DNA of 64,000 bases from Paenibacillus sp. VTT E-133291 (GCF_002264395.1 NZ_NFVA01000003.1:1-64000); one strand, 5' to 3'. Counted from the stretch's first letter, positions 42,095 to 51,627 are shown. Program-made: numbers and translations. The notes: generated by a model not told the origin, from the letters alone.

Positions 42095-43843
42095 TTGTTC
42101 TCCGTTCTCCGCAATCTCGGCTGGTTCTTTCGCCGAGAAAAAAGGCGTTACCTGATTGGCCTAATCTTACTTATTGGAGTAGGTGTGCTTGAATTATTAC
42201 CCCCACGTCTGCTAGGCAATGCCATTGACGACATAGTACGCGGTTCTATTACTACAGCATCATTAGCCAAGTATATCGGCATGATCCTCATTTTACTGCT
42301 AGTCATTTATTGGATTACCTACATATGGATGCACAAATTATTCGGAGGCTCCAACCTCGTAGAGCGCCTTCTGCGCTCGAGATTTATGAATCATTTGATG
42401 ACCATGACCCCATCGTTCTTCGAACGCAATAGAACCGGTGACCTGATGGCTCGGGCAACCAACGATATTAGAGCGGTCTCAGCTACCGTGGGATTCGGAA
42501 TGCTCACTCTGGTGGATTCAACAATCTATCTCACAGTCGTACTGTTTGCAATGGGTTTTCTCGTCAGTTGGAAGCTGACTCTCGCAGCGGTAGTACCATT
42601 ACCGTTAATTGCAATCGCTATGATTTTTTATGGCAAAGCAATACATGATCGTTATTCCTTAGCACAAGATGCATTCGGAGATATGAATGATCAGGTTCTC
42701 GAATCTGTCTCCGGTGTGCGGGTTATCCGTGCTTATGTGCAAGAGAGACTCGATGAGAAACGATTCTCGGATATTACAGAAGATGTATACAACAAGAATA
42801 TGGCTGTAGCCCGTGTAGATGCCTTCTTTGAACCGACAATTCGATTCTGCGTTGGACTCAGCTACATTATCGGTCTTACCTATGGGATTTATCTTGTATT
42901 CCGTAATCAGATCACGCTGGGTGATCTAGTCTCCTTCAATATGTACCTCGGGATGATTGTATGGCCGATGTTCGCCATTGGTGAGCTGATCAACATCATG
43001 CAACGCGGGGGTGCCTCTCTCGAACGTATTGATGAGACGCTAAACTCCAAAGCAGATGTTCAGAGTGCCGCTAACCCGGTTCATGTTGCAAATCCTACCC
43101 GAATTGAACTTAACGATGTGACCTTCCGTTATCCTTCATCGACGATTGACAATTTGACTAATGTCAGTCTGACCTTGAACCAAGGGCAAACACTAGGTGT
43201 AGTCGGTCGTACAGGTAGCGGTAAATCAACGCTGCTCAAACAGTTGCTACGAGAATATCCGACAGGTAATGGTGAAATTCTCATCTCTGGTGTTCCAATT
43301 CAACAGATTTCATTGGATCAACTGCACAGCTGGATGGGATATGTTCCTCAGGAACAGATCCTCTTCTCTAAATCTGTTCGTCAGAATATTCAATTTGGTC
43401 TGGATAACGCGGACGACGATACGATCTTGAAAGCTATCACAGCTGCCGCCTTCCAAAATGACTTAGGCACATTATCCGATGGTTTAGATACGTTGGTTGG
43501 TGAGCGTGGAGTCTCCTTATCCGGTGGTCAAAAACAACGTGTATCCTTATCCAGAGCTTTTATCGCCAATCCAGATGTACTGATTCTGGACGATGCTTTA
43601 TCCGCTGTTGACGCTCGTACGGAAGCCCAGATTATTGAGAATATTCGCCAAGAGCGTGCAGGAAAAACAACATTGATCTCTACGCATCGCCTCTCTGCTG
43701 TTCAACATGCCGACATCATCGTTGTACTGGATAACGGCCACATTGTTGAACGTGGTACGCATCAGGAGCTATTAGATATGAATGGCTGGTACCGCGAGCA
43801 GTATGACCGGCAGCAAGTAGAGAATAATTTATCGAATGATTAA
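42095..43843 (+). CDS. bmrC: Heterodimeric multidrug ABC exporter subunit, BmrC-like
   Basis: 582 residues (B. subtilis BmrC/YheI is similar in length). Six spans (about 1-315), then an ATPase with Walker A GRTGSGKSTLL, signature LSGGQKQRVSLSR and Walker B VLILDDALSAVD. The catalytic Glu is replaced by Asp (LDD), as in the degenerate subunit of BmrCD. It therefore needs its partner. TTG start with GGAAGGGA upstream. Expression is expected to depend on the attenuator at 41838-41920. Confidence 0.92.
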   Translation: MFSVLRNLGWFFRREKRRYLIGLILLIGVGVLELLPPRLLGNAIDDIVRGSITTASLAKYIGMILILLLVIYWITYIWMHKLFGGSNLVERLLRSRFMNHLMTMTPSFFERNRTGDLMARATNDIRAVSATVGFGMLTLVDSTIYLTVVLFAMGFLVSWKLTLAAVVPLPLIAIAMIFYGKAIHDRYSLAQDAFGDMNDQVLESVSGVRVIRAYVQERLDEKRFSDITEDVYNKNMAVARVDAFFEPTIRFCVGLSYIIGLTYGIYLVFRNQITLGDLVSFNMYLGMIVWPMFAIGELINIMQRGGASLERIDETLNSKADVQSAANPVHVANPTRIELNDVTFRYPSSTIDNLTNVSLTLNQGQTLGVVGRTGSGKSTLLKQLLREYPTGNGEILISGVPIQQISLDQLHSWMGYVPQEQILFSKSVRQNIQFGLDNADDDTILKAITAAAFQNDLGTLSDGLDTLVGERGVSLSGGQKQRVSLSRAFIANPDVLILDDALSAVDARTEAQIIENIRQERAGKTTLISTHRLSAVQHADIIVVLDNGHIVERGTHQELLDMNGWYREQYDRQQVENNLSND

Positions 43844-43890
43844 TAGACATACTAGCTATGACTAAGCAAAACTTTTAGGAGGTGTCACCG

Positions 43891-45978
43891 TTGACAAAGA
43901 GTACAGGCAAACGCCTGCTTGAATACGCATTGACTGCAAAAAAAACCTTTATTGCAGCCCTTCTACTCCTCTCCATCGGGGTAGCGGCTGAACTGGCAGG
44001 TCCGTTTATCGCCAAAAGTATGATTGACAATCATATGCTGGCCATTGAAAAGCCTTATTTTAGCACTACTTCTCCAGATGAGGCCGTTCAGTATAACAAC
44101 GCTTATTATAAACGAGGAGATCGTTTTGAACCCGGGGAAGCTAAGGGTCAAGAAATTCGCATTCTTCAAGAGGGAAGAACCTTCTACTTTATTAATGAAG
44201 CTGTAACACAACCAGATGGTGAGCGAAAGTTCAGCAATGGTGAAATGCATATCACACGTGGTGAGGACGAAGCCATCTATCCTGCGGTTAAGCTTTCAGC
44301 AGATGAGCTGTTCGCTTTTTACAAACCTGAGCTTCCAGGCATTTATCAGCTAGTCGGTTTGTACGCTATCTTCCTAGTGATTTCGATCTTTGCCGAATTT
44401 GGTAAAACCTATTGGCTGCAATCTTCAGCGAATCAGGTGATCCGAAAACTGCGAACCGATGTGTATGCGCATATCCAGCGACTTCCGGTTTACTTTTTTG
44501 ATAACTTGCCAGCAGGTAAGGTAGTCTCCCGTGTAACCAATGATACTGAGGCGATAAAAGATCTATTCATTGCCGTTCTCTCCAATTTCAGTACCGGTAT
44601 TATTAATATTACAGGCGTATACATCGCCTTGTTCTTGCTCGATGTCCGGCTAGGTCTGATCAGCTTGTTCATCATCCCGATTCTTATTCTTTGGATCGTG
44701 CTCTATCGCAAAATCGCTACAAAATATAATACGATTATCCGCTCACGTCTGAGTGAGATCAACGCTATCATTAATGAATCGATTCAAGGAATGTCCATTG
44801 TTCGCATATTCCGCCGTCAGAAGCAGCTTGGTGAAGAATTTGAGCATCTGAACGATGACTACTTGAAATATCAGAATAAAATGCTGAATTTGAATGCCTT
44901 TACCTCCCACAACCTGGTGAACTCGTTGCGCAGTCTCTCTTTTGTGATGGTGCTTTGGTATTTCGGACATGGCAGTATTACGGGTTCTACTTTTGTATCT
45001 TTAGGGGTTCTATACGCCTTCGTCGATGTGCTTGGACGTTTGTTCCAACCGATTACAGGTATGGTGAATCAGCTTGCAAATCTCGACACTTCTATGGTAT
45101 CTGCGGGTCGTGTGTTTACTCTTATGGATGAGCCTGGGGAAAATGTTACCGACGGTTCCATGCCGCGATATAAAGGAAAAGTGGAGTTTAAGAACGTGTC
45201 CTTTGCTTATAAAAAAGACTTCGTCCTTCGCGATATTTCCTTTGAAGCACGTCCGGGAGAAACGGTTGCTCTAGTGGGTCATACCGGTTCCGGAAAAAGC
45301 TCGATAATCAACTTGTTATTCCGGTTCTATGATCCGCAAAAAGGTGAAATCACGATTGATGGCCAGAATGTCACAGATATTCCGAAGCAATGGCTGCGTA
45401 ATCACATGGGGATTGTTCTTCAAGACCCTTACCTCTTCACTGGTACGATTGCTTCTAATGTCAGCCTGGGGGATGAACGAATCTCACGCGAGCGGGTTGA
45501 ACGGGCTTTACGGGAAGTCGGAGCAGATAAATTGCTGGCCCACCTTCCTCAAGGTTTTGATGAACCCGTTATTGAAAAAGGGAGCACCCTATCTGCAGGT
45601 CAGCGACAATTGATTTCGTTTGCCAGAGCGCTCTCCTTCGACCCTGCTATTCTGATTCTTGATGAAGCCACCTCCAATATCGATACGGAGACCGAAAGCG
45701 TCATTCAAGATGCATTAGAAGTCCTTAAAAAAGGACGCACGACATTCATCATCGCACACCGTTTATCCACGATTCGAAGTGCAGATCAGATTCTGGTTCT
45801 GCATCACGGAGAGATCGTAGAGCGCGGTAGCCACGATGAGCTGATGGCACTCGGCGGCAGATACTTCCGGATGTATCAGCTGCAAGTAGGTGCTGGTTCT
45901 AACAGTATAGACAATAATAAGAGTGCATCCTCCCGAACTTCGTTAGGCAGCTTGCAACCATCGTTAGAGAAAATGTAA
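43891..45978 (+). CDS. bmrD: Heterodimeric multidrug ABC exporter subunit, BmrD-like
   Basis: 695 residues. A large insert between the first and second spans (about residues 45-150, with QYNNAYYKRGDRFEPGEAK) is characteristic of BmrD/YheH. The ATPase has Walker A GHTGSGKSSII, a non-canonical signature LSAGQRQLISFAR and Walker B ILILDEATSNID with the catalytic Glu. Together with the Asp in BmrC this gives one active and one degenerate site. AGGAGG supports TTG 43891 rather than the GTG at 43882. It starts 47 bases after bmrC and ends in a terminator. Confidence 0.93.
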   Translation: MTKSTGKRLLEYALTAKKTFIAALLLLSIGVAAELAGPFIAKSMIDNHMLAIEKPYFSTTSPDEAVQYNNAYYKRGDRFEPGEAKGQEIRILQEGRTFYFINEAVTQPDGERKFSNGEMHITRGEDEAIYPAVKLSADELFAFYKPELPGIYQLVGLYAIFLVISIFAEFGKTYWLQSSANQVIRKLRTDVYAHIQRLPVYFFDNLPAGKVVSRVTNDTEAIKDLFIAVLSNFSTGIINITGVYIALFLLDVRLGLISLFIIPILILWIVLYRKIATKYNTIIRSRLSEINAIINESIQGMSIVRIFRRQKQLGEEFEHLNDDYLKYQNKMLNLNAFTSHNLVNSLRSLSFVMVLWYFGHGSITGSTFVSLGVLYAFVDVLGRLFQPITGMVNQLANLDTSMVSAGRVFTLMDEPGENVTDGSMPRYKGKVEFKNVSFAYKKDFVLRDISFEARPGETVALVGHTGSGKSSIINLLFRFYDPQKGEITIDGQNVTDIPKQWLRNHMGIVLQDPYLFTGTIASNVSLGDERISRERVERALREVGADKLLAHLPQGFDEPVIEKGSTLSAGQRQLISFARALSFDPAILILDEATSNIDTETESVIQDALEVLKKGRTTFIIAHRLSTIRSADQILVLHHGEIVERGSHDELMALGGRYFRMYQLQVGAGSNSIDNNKSASSRTSLGSLQPSLEKM

Positions 45979-45984
45979 TCGATG

Positions 45985-46016
45985 CCCTGAGTCACATCTG
46001 TGATTCAGGGTTTTTC
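45985..46016 (+). terminator. bmrCD terminator
   Basis: CCCTGA-G-TCACA-TCT-GTGA-T-TCAGGG followed by TTTTT, seven bases after the stop. Confidence 0.88.
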
Positions 46017-46084
46017 TACACTTGATATTAGAACGTTTGTTCTGTAAAATGAAAAATAATACATATAGGTGAAGGAGGCATTTG

Positions 46085-47338
46085 ATGCGTACATACACTA
46101 TAACTAAGAAACAAGCTCGACTTTTTCTCCTGGCACACCAAAAGTTAACCAGGGGCGCTCTTCCTGCCGGTAAACTTAGTATTTATGATTATGTTCGTCA
46201 CGTAGGCTGTATCCAATATGATCCTCTTAACATCGCAGGCCATAACCATGAGCTTGTCCTCCAAGCACGAGTTCCCGGGTTTACGCCTGAGCAAGCCCAA
46301 GAGCTACTGTATCAAGACCGACTTCTATTCGATGGTTGGGACAAGAACATGTCCATTTATTGTACAGAGGACTGGCCTTATTTCAAACGGAGAAGAGAAG
46401 CTTCTGCCTTGTACCATCAGGTTAATGAACCTGTAATGGCTGCCGTACAGCAGGTTCGTGAGGAGCTAATAAAGCGCGGTCCTCTCTCCTCCTTGGATGT
46501 AGAAGGAAAGGACAAGGTGGATTGGGCTTGGGCTCCGGCTAGACTATCACGTGCCGCTTTGGAAAGTATGTACTTTTGGGGGGAGATAGTCGTTCATCAT
46601 CGTGTTCATACCCGCCGGTATTACGATTTCGCTGAACGTCTGCTACCACATCATCTTTTGAACACGAAAGACCCTAACCCCACCGATGAACAATTTCATG
46701 ATTGGTATGTGCTGCGTAGAATAGGCAGTATCGGACTGTTATGGAATAAATCCGGAGACGGATGGCTGGGGATTTCCGGTCTGAAGAGCAAGGAACGTGC
46801 GGCAGCGATCCAAAGGCTGTTACAAAGCGATAGCCTCAGGGAAGTTCTAGTGGAGGGTATTAAGCTCCCACTCTACATCCGTAGCATGGACGCTCTAACT
46901 TTAGAAGCTGTAATACAGCAAGAGTCAGAAGATGCTGAGAGTCAATCAGGTTATTCGTTTGCAGCTGTAATAGCTCCACTCGATAACTTGATATGGGATC
47001 GAGAACTGATCCGACAATTATTTGGATTTCATTACCGCTGGGAAGTCTATAAACCCGCTTTGGAACGAGAATATGGATATTATGTACTGCCTTTATTATA
47101 TAATGATCGTTTTATTGCGAGATTTGAACCGGTGGTGGATAAGAAGAGCCAAACATTGAATATTATGAATTGGTGGTGGGAACCGGGTGAGCGCCTAACA
47201 CCAGAGATGCTTCCGGCATTAGGCGAAGCTCTATCTGCACTATCACGCTGCGTTAGAGCTTCTAAGATTCATTTTAGACCGGAGGTTGTAGAGGACAGCG
47301 GATTAAAAGAGTTATTAGTGCAAGGTCTCCTCTTCTAG
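46085..47338 (+). CDS. AlkX/YcaQ-family DNA glycosylase-like protein
   Basis: 417 residues of the winged-helix family (DUF1006) that includes E. coli YcaQ (AlkX), an interstrand-crosslink glycosylase. The catalytic QxD motif is visible as HVGCIQYDPLNIAGHNHELVLQ. Further family segments are LFDGWDKNMSIY, MYFWGEIVVHHR and FAAVIAPLDNLIWDRELIRQLFGFHYRWE. Activity on crosslinks or alkylated bases is inferred from family. AAGGAGG before ATG 46085. The 3' end overlaps the convergent gene by 24 bases. Confidence 0.87.
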   Translation: MRTYTITKKQARLFLLAHQKLTRGALPAGKLSIYDYVRHVGCIQYDPLNIAGHNHELVLQARVPGFTPEQAQELLYQDRLLFDGWDKNMSIYCTEDWPYFKRRREASALYHQVNEPVMAAVQQVREELIKRGPLSSLDVEGKDKVDWAWAPARLSRAALESMYFWGEIVVHHRVHTRRYYDFAERLLPHHLLNTKDPNPTDEQFHDWYVLRRIGSIGLLWNKSGDGWLGISGLKSKERAAAIQRLLQSDSLREVLVEGIKLPLYIRSMDALTLEAVIQQESEDAESQSGYSFAAVIAPLDNLIWDRELIRQLFGFHYRWEVYKPALEREYGYYVLPLLYNDRFIARFEPVVDKKSQTLNIMNWWWEPGERLTPEMLPALGEALSALSRCVRASKIHFRPEVVEDSGLKELLVQGLLF

Positions 47339-47779
47339 CCCCAGTTTCGTGAACATTTCTGTACAATAGCCTTGTAATTTGATTTCTAGCCGTCTAGCTT
47401 TATTTTTGAATCGTTTTAACTCCTCGATCATCTTTGCCCTTCCAGCAGGGGTGAATGTTTCTTGTATCCGTTCTTTGAAATAATCGTGAACGATATGGTT
47501 TCGCTGTTTCCATACTTCTTCTAGCTGAGCGGTTTCTTGCTCCGAGAAAGGAAAGTGATGCTGTATTTCTTTGATGAGTTGACCGAGTGAATTGCTGAGT
47601 TTTCGCTGATACAGATCCGTCAGATCTGCTTCAGTGGGCGTCTTGCCTTGCGATAATTTGGTGAGCAATAACAAATTGGTCAACTGCTGTTCTAGGGCTT
47701 GACCATAATAGACTGCTAGTCCAAAATACGCAAATAACTCCTTGGATTGTTCACTCTCTGGTACTTGTGTATGCTTCAT
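47315..47779 (-). CDS. HEPN-like small protein
   Basis: 154 residues, all helical: GLAVYYGQALEQQLTNLLLL, QLEEVWKQRNHIVHDYFKER, a C-terminal basic helix. RNHIVH fits the R-x4-H signature of HEPN ribonucleases. No MNT-type nucleotidyltransferase partner lies beside it, so a classical toxin-antitoxin pair is not supported. GGAGGGG precedes ATG 47779. The family is assigned from one motif and helical texture. Confidence 0.6.
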   Translation of the reverse strand: MKHTQVPESEQSKELFAYFGLAVYYGQALEQQLTNLLLLTKLSQGKTPTEADLTDLYQRKLSNSLGQLIKEIQHHFPFSEQETAQLEEVWKQRNHIVHDYFKERIQETFTPAGRAKMIEELKRFKNKARRLEIKLQGYCTEMFTKLGLEEETLH

Positions 47780-47824
47780 CTTTCCCCTCCACTTCAATAT
47801 CCTTTTTACTTTTATCTATACAAT

Positions 47825-48538
47825 TTATGTTTTGTTGTAGTCTCTCTGTCTTGATCTGTACAAATAAAAACCGATAAGCAGTGTTATATATAAGAGCGCA
47901 TGTGCAAATGAACCTAACAACTCCGCTAATGGTATAGTATCAGCTTTCATCATAACCTCCATAACTGGGGCGACAGGTGGTAACAACCAGATCAGAAAAT
48001 GTAACGAACCGGGCAAACTATCACTGATCTGGGTCCCACCAAGTGACATTATAACAATTCCCAGCATGATACCGGCAGCATGGCTGCCTTTCTTAACCCA
48101 CGAAGATTGCAGATATAAGGAAATGGACACACCAAGCATCCCTAATAACCCATGTCCAGCAAGAGCTAAGCTGAACCGATACACCCCTGGTGATTCTGCG
48201 AAGTGGCCCGTTACCCAAGGATAAATAACAAGGATTAAATCAAGCAGCAACGTAAGAAATGCAAGTGAAAGAATACCCCCTACACTATGCTTAACCGCGC
48301 TCCGCAGATGAACCACTGCGATCTGCCGATGTACAGGATGTTCATGATTTAGAAAGCTGAGGCCCATCCAGGCACAGCTGATAAAAAGCATTACTGCAGT
48401 AGCTGCATAGCTATTCATTACCGGATTAGGTTTATAGGAATACAAAATCTGCACCGCAATCACAATCCCTGCTAATGGGCCGAAATATCGCTGAGATCGG
48501 GTATAGCTTCGCAGCATATAAGCGATAAGCGAATTCAT
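47825..48538 (-). CDS. ABC transporter membrane subunit
   Basis: 237 residues, six predicted spans (YFGPLAGIVIAVQILYSY, YAATAVMLFISCAWMGLSFL, ILSLAFLTLLLDLILVIYPW and three more). It starts ATGA, overlapping the stop of the ATPase gene by 4 bases. AGGAGG precedes the ATG. An ABC-2-like permease of unknown substrate, with only one permease in the unit. Confidence 0.78.
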   Translation of the reverse strand: MNSLIAYMLRSYTRSQRYFGPLAGIVIAVQILYSYKPNPVMNSYAATAVMLFISCAWMGLSFLNHEHPVHRQIAVVHLRSAVKHSVGGILSLAFLTLLLDLILVIYPWVTGHFAESPGVYRFSLALAGHGLLGMLGVSISLYLQSSWVKKGSHAAGIMLGIVIMSLGGTQISDSLPGSLHFLIWLLPPVAPVMEVMMKADTIPLAELLGSFAHALLYITLLIGFYLYRSRQRDYNKT

Positions 48539-49497
48539 GAATCGACCTCCTTAGCTCTGGTCGCTGGGCTCATCCACAGTTCTATACCGTCACGTCCCCC
48601 ACGGGGATCTACCGATTGTATTGAGCAACCCGCTTCTAATACAAACCGCAGAAAGATGTCAGAATGTGAAGCCTCTACAGTCAGCCCTATACAATCACTA
48701 TAAGCACTATCCTTAACTTCCCCTAAAGAAATAAACCCTGTCATACCCTTCAGATACTGCTGATTTTGAATGGACAGCTTGGATAATCGGATATAAGTAG
48801 TGGGGTTTGCTCTCAACTTCTGAGACCCCACAATGGACTTAACAATCCTTCCTCCTTGAAGTACATGGACATGGTCGGCTAGCATTTCTATCCACTGAGG
48901 CTCATGTACCGAGAATACTATGGCTGTGCCCTTTTTCTTCAAATTTATCAGAAGGTCAACAAGCTTATTCATGGAAGTGAGATCCAATCCCGACATAGGC
49001 TCATCCAGAAGCAGCAATGAAGGACTTCCCATTAAGCTTTGGATCAGATTTATTTTTTGCAGCATCCCTTTGGAGAAGTTTAGCATAGATTGTGTACGAA
49101 AATTCTCCAACAGAAACAGTTCGAATAACATTGTTAATTCCTGCTCGATCTGAGCTGGTGCAAGTCCGCTAATCTGACCCATGCTTCGCAAATACTGCTC
49201 TGGGGAAAGCTTCGACCCTGGAAAAATTTCAGGCGCATATCCAATCCTCATATGATGATGAATGCGATTCAACTTCCCTGAAGAAACATGGATGAGTCCA
49301 GCTAAGATAGACAGCAGCGTGCTTTTACCTGAACCATTCCTTCCGATAAGTGCAGTGACAGTTCCCATTTCAACGACCATCGAAACTTCTTCCAACACTG
49401 TTCGTCGTGCAAATTGCTTACTAATTTGTTCTAGTACTATTAGGGGAGTAGCATCTATGCCAATGTCAGTAAAGTTAAGTTCTTCTCTGTGTGTCAC
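48535..49497 (-). CDS. ABC transporter ATP-binding protein
   Basis: 320 residues from GTG 49497 (AAGGGAG, 8-base spacer); an ATG at 49515 is the alternative. Walker A GRNGSGKSTLLSILAGL, signature-like LNFSKGMLQKINLIQSL (SKGM rather than SGGQ), Walker B LLLLDEPMSGLD, switch His in VFSVHEPQ. The C-terminal 90 residues form an extra domain, as in exporter ATPases of the bacteriocin or lantibiotic-immunity type. Coupled to the permease gene by the ATGA overlap. Confidence 0.88.
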   Translation of the reverse strand: MTHREELNFTDIGIDATPLIVLEQISKQFARRTVLEEVSMVVEMGTVTALIGRNGSGKSTLLSILAGLIHVSSGKLNRIHHHMRIGYAPEIFPGSKLSPEQYLRSMGQISGLAPAQIEQELTMLFELFLLENFRTQSMLNFSKGMLQKINLIQSLMGSPSLLLLDEPMSGLDLTSMNKLVDLLINLKKKGTAIVFSVHEPQWIEMLADHVHVLQGGRIVKSIVGSQKLRANPTTYIRLSKLSIQNQQYLKGMTGFISLGEVKDSAYSDCIGLTVEASHSDIFLRFVLEAGCSIQSVDPRGGRDGIELWMSPATRAKEVDS

Positions 49498-49575
49498 TAA
49501 TCGCGCTCCCTTCATATCTACTGTTAATTCTCCGGTTCCCTACGAATTTCCTCTTATACGAACCAAATTTTAATC

Positions 49576-49610
49576 AAAAAAAGAAAGAACTGCTAAAGCA
49601 GCCCTTTCTT
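49576..49610 (-). terminator. Terminator downstream of the solute-binding-protein remnant
   Basis: AAGAAAG-GG-CTGCT-TTA-GCAG-TT-CTTTCTT then T-run on minus. Confidence 0.7.
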
Positions 49611-49670
49611 AAATCCAGAAGTTTTATTATAAAATTGTTTGCTTTCCGTTAATCCTTTCCCTCTTTTTGT

Positions 49671-49844
49671 TTATTTGGTATGTGACAGAATATCTTCAGC
49701 TCGAAGCTGGAACTGTTCTGCAGCTTTCTCTGGTGTAATCTGACTGAACATAAGCAAATCATATAGCTCACGTAATAAACCTGTCCCCTCTGAAGAGCCA
49801 ACCGGATCAGGCGGGTCCATCGGGCTGCTATTTTGCTCCACCCA
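49671..49844 (-). pseudogene. C-terminal remnant of an extracellular solute-binding protein
   Basis: The minus frame reads WVEQNSSPMDPPDPVGSSEG, then LLRELYDLLMFSQITPEKAAEQFQLRAEDILSHTK and stop. It has the typical C-terminal helix of sugar-ABC binding lipoproteins (TPEKAAEQFQLRAEDIL). The frame is closed by a stop just upstream (TTTTAATGG) and there is no start or upstream part, so only about 57 codons survive, with their terminator. Confidence 0.6.
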
Positions 49845-49909
49845 TTAAAATATATTCAAAGATCTGTGCAAGCTCTGGCTATATAAATGGTTTCATCTGT
49901 TCTGAATAT

Positions 49910-49955
49910 AAAAAACCAGACTATTGCTATATTTCTACAGCAACAATCTGGTTAT
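49910..49955 (-). terminator. Terminator of the Csp-like gene
   Basis: AACCAGATTGTTGCT pairs with AGCAATAGTCTGGTT around a GTAGAAATAT loop, followed by TTTTTA on minus. Confidence 0.75.
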
Positions 49956-49987
49956 CGGTTCATATATGAGAGTTAGGTTACATGTAT

Positions 49988-50335
49988 TTACGCATAAACC
50001 TCAACCGCATCGCTAATTAGACGGCACGCCTCAGCACATCTACGGCAGGCATCAATACATTCCTGACAATGTGTATGTATATGCTTGCTGCTTTCATCTG
50101 CACAGGCTTCACAAATTTCGGCACATAGACGGAGAATTCCGGCTACAAACGGACTTTGGCGAGTCATCGCTTGTACGGCATATGAACAAATATCCGCACA
50201 TTCACGATCTAGCCGCATGCTTTCACGCAGAGAAGCAAGATCATATTCTTTTAGGCTTGAGACATAGCTATAATTACAGGCATTCATACTTTCTAAACAA
50301 GCGTCAATGCACTCCTGATAATGAATTCGGGTCAT
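49988..50335 (-). CDS. Four-helix copper-binding protein (DUF326 / Csp-like, YhjQ type)
   Basis: 115 residues with 13 Cys spaced along four helices (YQECIDACLESMNAC, DRECADICSYA, LRLCAEICEACAD, CQECIDACRRCAEAC). Cys-lined four-helix bundles of this family store many Cu(I) ions per monomer. No export signal is present, so a cytosolic Csp3-type role is expected. AGGAGG precedes the ATG. Its neighbours are not copper transporters. Confidence 0.93.
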   Translation of the reverse strand: MTRIHYQECIDACLESMNACNYSYVSSLKEYDLASLRESMRLDRECADICSYAVQAMTRQSPFVAGILRLCAEICEACADESSKHIHTHCQECIDACRRCAEACRLISDAVEVYA

Positions 50336-50429
50336 AGCCTTAAACCTCCTGTATTTTTATAGGGTATGCGATACTATTAACCTACAAGATTAGGAATGAA
50401 CCATTACAACTTCTGACAAGGAGATCTGA

Positions 50430-51455
50430 TTATAGACTTCTCTTAATTGTACTAGGACGAACGAAGGTACGCCCTTCCATCTCCAGTAACCTAGTGCGCA
50501 GTTCATTTGATGAGAAATGTTCACCGATGAATACGGCAACGTCAGGCACTTCGCCTTGTGGTGTGATTTTCATAAAATCAGCTTCACGATAGGCATATTG
50601 GAAAAGAAAGCGGCTGGAGGTGTCATTAAAGGTCACAATACCTTTAGCTCTATAAACATCACGCGGTAATTCCTTAACGAACTGTTCGAATTGTTCACTG
50701 TTTACTGGACGTTTAAAATAATGTGTGTACGCCATAACATGATCGTGGCTAGTATGTGTGCCTCTAGTCGTGTGTTCATCTTCATCATGCAAGAAGCTCT
50801 CACTGGCATCCTCAACCTCTTCCAATTGTGCATCCGTAAGAACTCCACCTGCATCACGCAGCAATTCCTCCGGTTCTACATCACAACGCACAGTTGGCAG
50901 AATGGGTGCATAAGCGTTCCATTTCCGTAGTACAGCGGTAACCTCTTCCGCCTCTTCAGCGGTTACACGGTCAATTTTATTCAATAGCAAGACAGAAGCG
51001 CAGCGAATCTGCTCCTGCATCAAACGATAAGTTGCCCCCTGCTGTGCGCGATACAGTTCAAGAAGATGCACGGCATCAACTACGGTGATCAAGCTTTTTA
51101 GTTCTACTTTTTGATACAACGAAATTTCGGTTACGCCATCTACAATTTCCAGCGGATTTGCAGCTCCTGTTGCCTCGATCACTACGACATCCGGAGTCTC
51201 CTTCTTAATGAGTGTTGCCAGCTCTGTACTAAGATCACTTCGGATAGAACAGCATATGCATCCACCAAGTAGTTCTGCCATAGGGACAGTTTGCTCAACT
51301 AGCAATCCATCCAAATTCACTTCACCCAACTCATTCATCACTACTGCAGGGCGTAAACCCTGATTTTTCCAATGATCTAGTAGGCGCTGCAGCAATGTTG
51401 TTTTGCCGCTCCCCAGAAATCCTGACAATATATACACAGGTACGACCTGTTCCAT
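50430..51455 (-). CDS. CobW/ZNG1-family metallochaperone GTPase
   Basis: 341 residues. Walker A LSGFLGSGKTTLLQR, the metal-binding CxCC in GGCICCSIRSDL, Walker B/G3 in VVIEATGAANPLEIVDG, and NKID for guanine. The His-rich linker (EDEHTTRGTHTSHDH) precedes the C-terminal CobW_C domain (FKRPVNSEQFEQFVKELPRDVYRAKG). Such proteins deliver zinc or another metal to client enzymes. No clear Zur box was seen upstream. GGGGAG before the ATG. Confidence 0.93.
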   Translation of the reverse strand: MEQVVPVYILSGFLGSGKTTLLQRLLDHWKNQGLRPAVVMNELGEVNLDGLLVEQTVPMAELLGGCICCSIRSDLSTELATLIKKETPDVVVIEATGAANPLEIVDGVTEISLYQKVELKSLITVVDAVHLLELYRAQQGATYRLMQEQIRCASVLLLNKIDRVTAEEAEEVTAVLRKWNAYAPILPTVRCDVEPEELLRDAGGVLTDAQLEEVEDASESFLHDEDEHTTRGTHTSHDHVMAYTHYFKRPVNSEQFEQFVKELPRDVYRAKGIVTFNDTSSRFLFQYAYREADFMKITPQGEVPDVAVFIGEHFSSNELRTRLLEMEGRTFVRPSTIKRSL

Positions 51456-51627
51456 GTTTCATCGCTCCCCAGCAAATTACAGTTATGTGTAGCGAGTGTA
51501 CTACATGCGCGCGAAGCACGCAAGCGGCACCCCAAATTCCAGCTGTATTCTGTGTGTACAAGTAAGCTTGTCTTTACTTCTGCCATCCCCTATCATGATA
51601 ACATCTCTAATCTAGGAGTTGAGCCAT

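Noticed and set aside
47315..47797. HEPN/MNT toxin-antitoxin module
   Set aside because: The adjacent genes are a DNA glycosylase-like protein and an ABC permease; no nucleotidyltransferase-type antitoxin is present.
51456..51627. Zur box controlling the CobW-type gene
   Set aside because: No TCGTAAT-N-ATTACGA-like palindrome was found in the upstream region.
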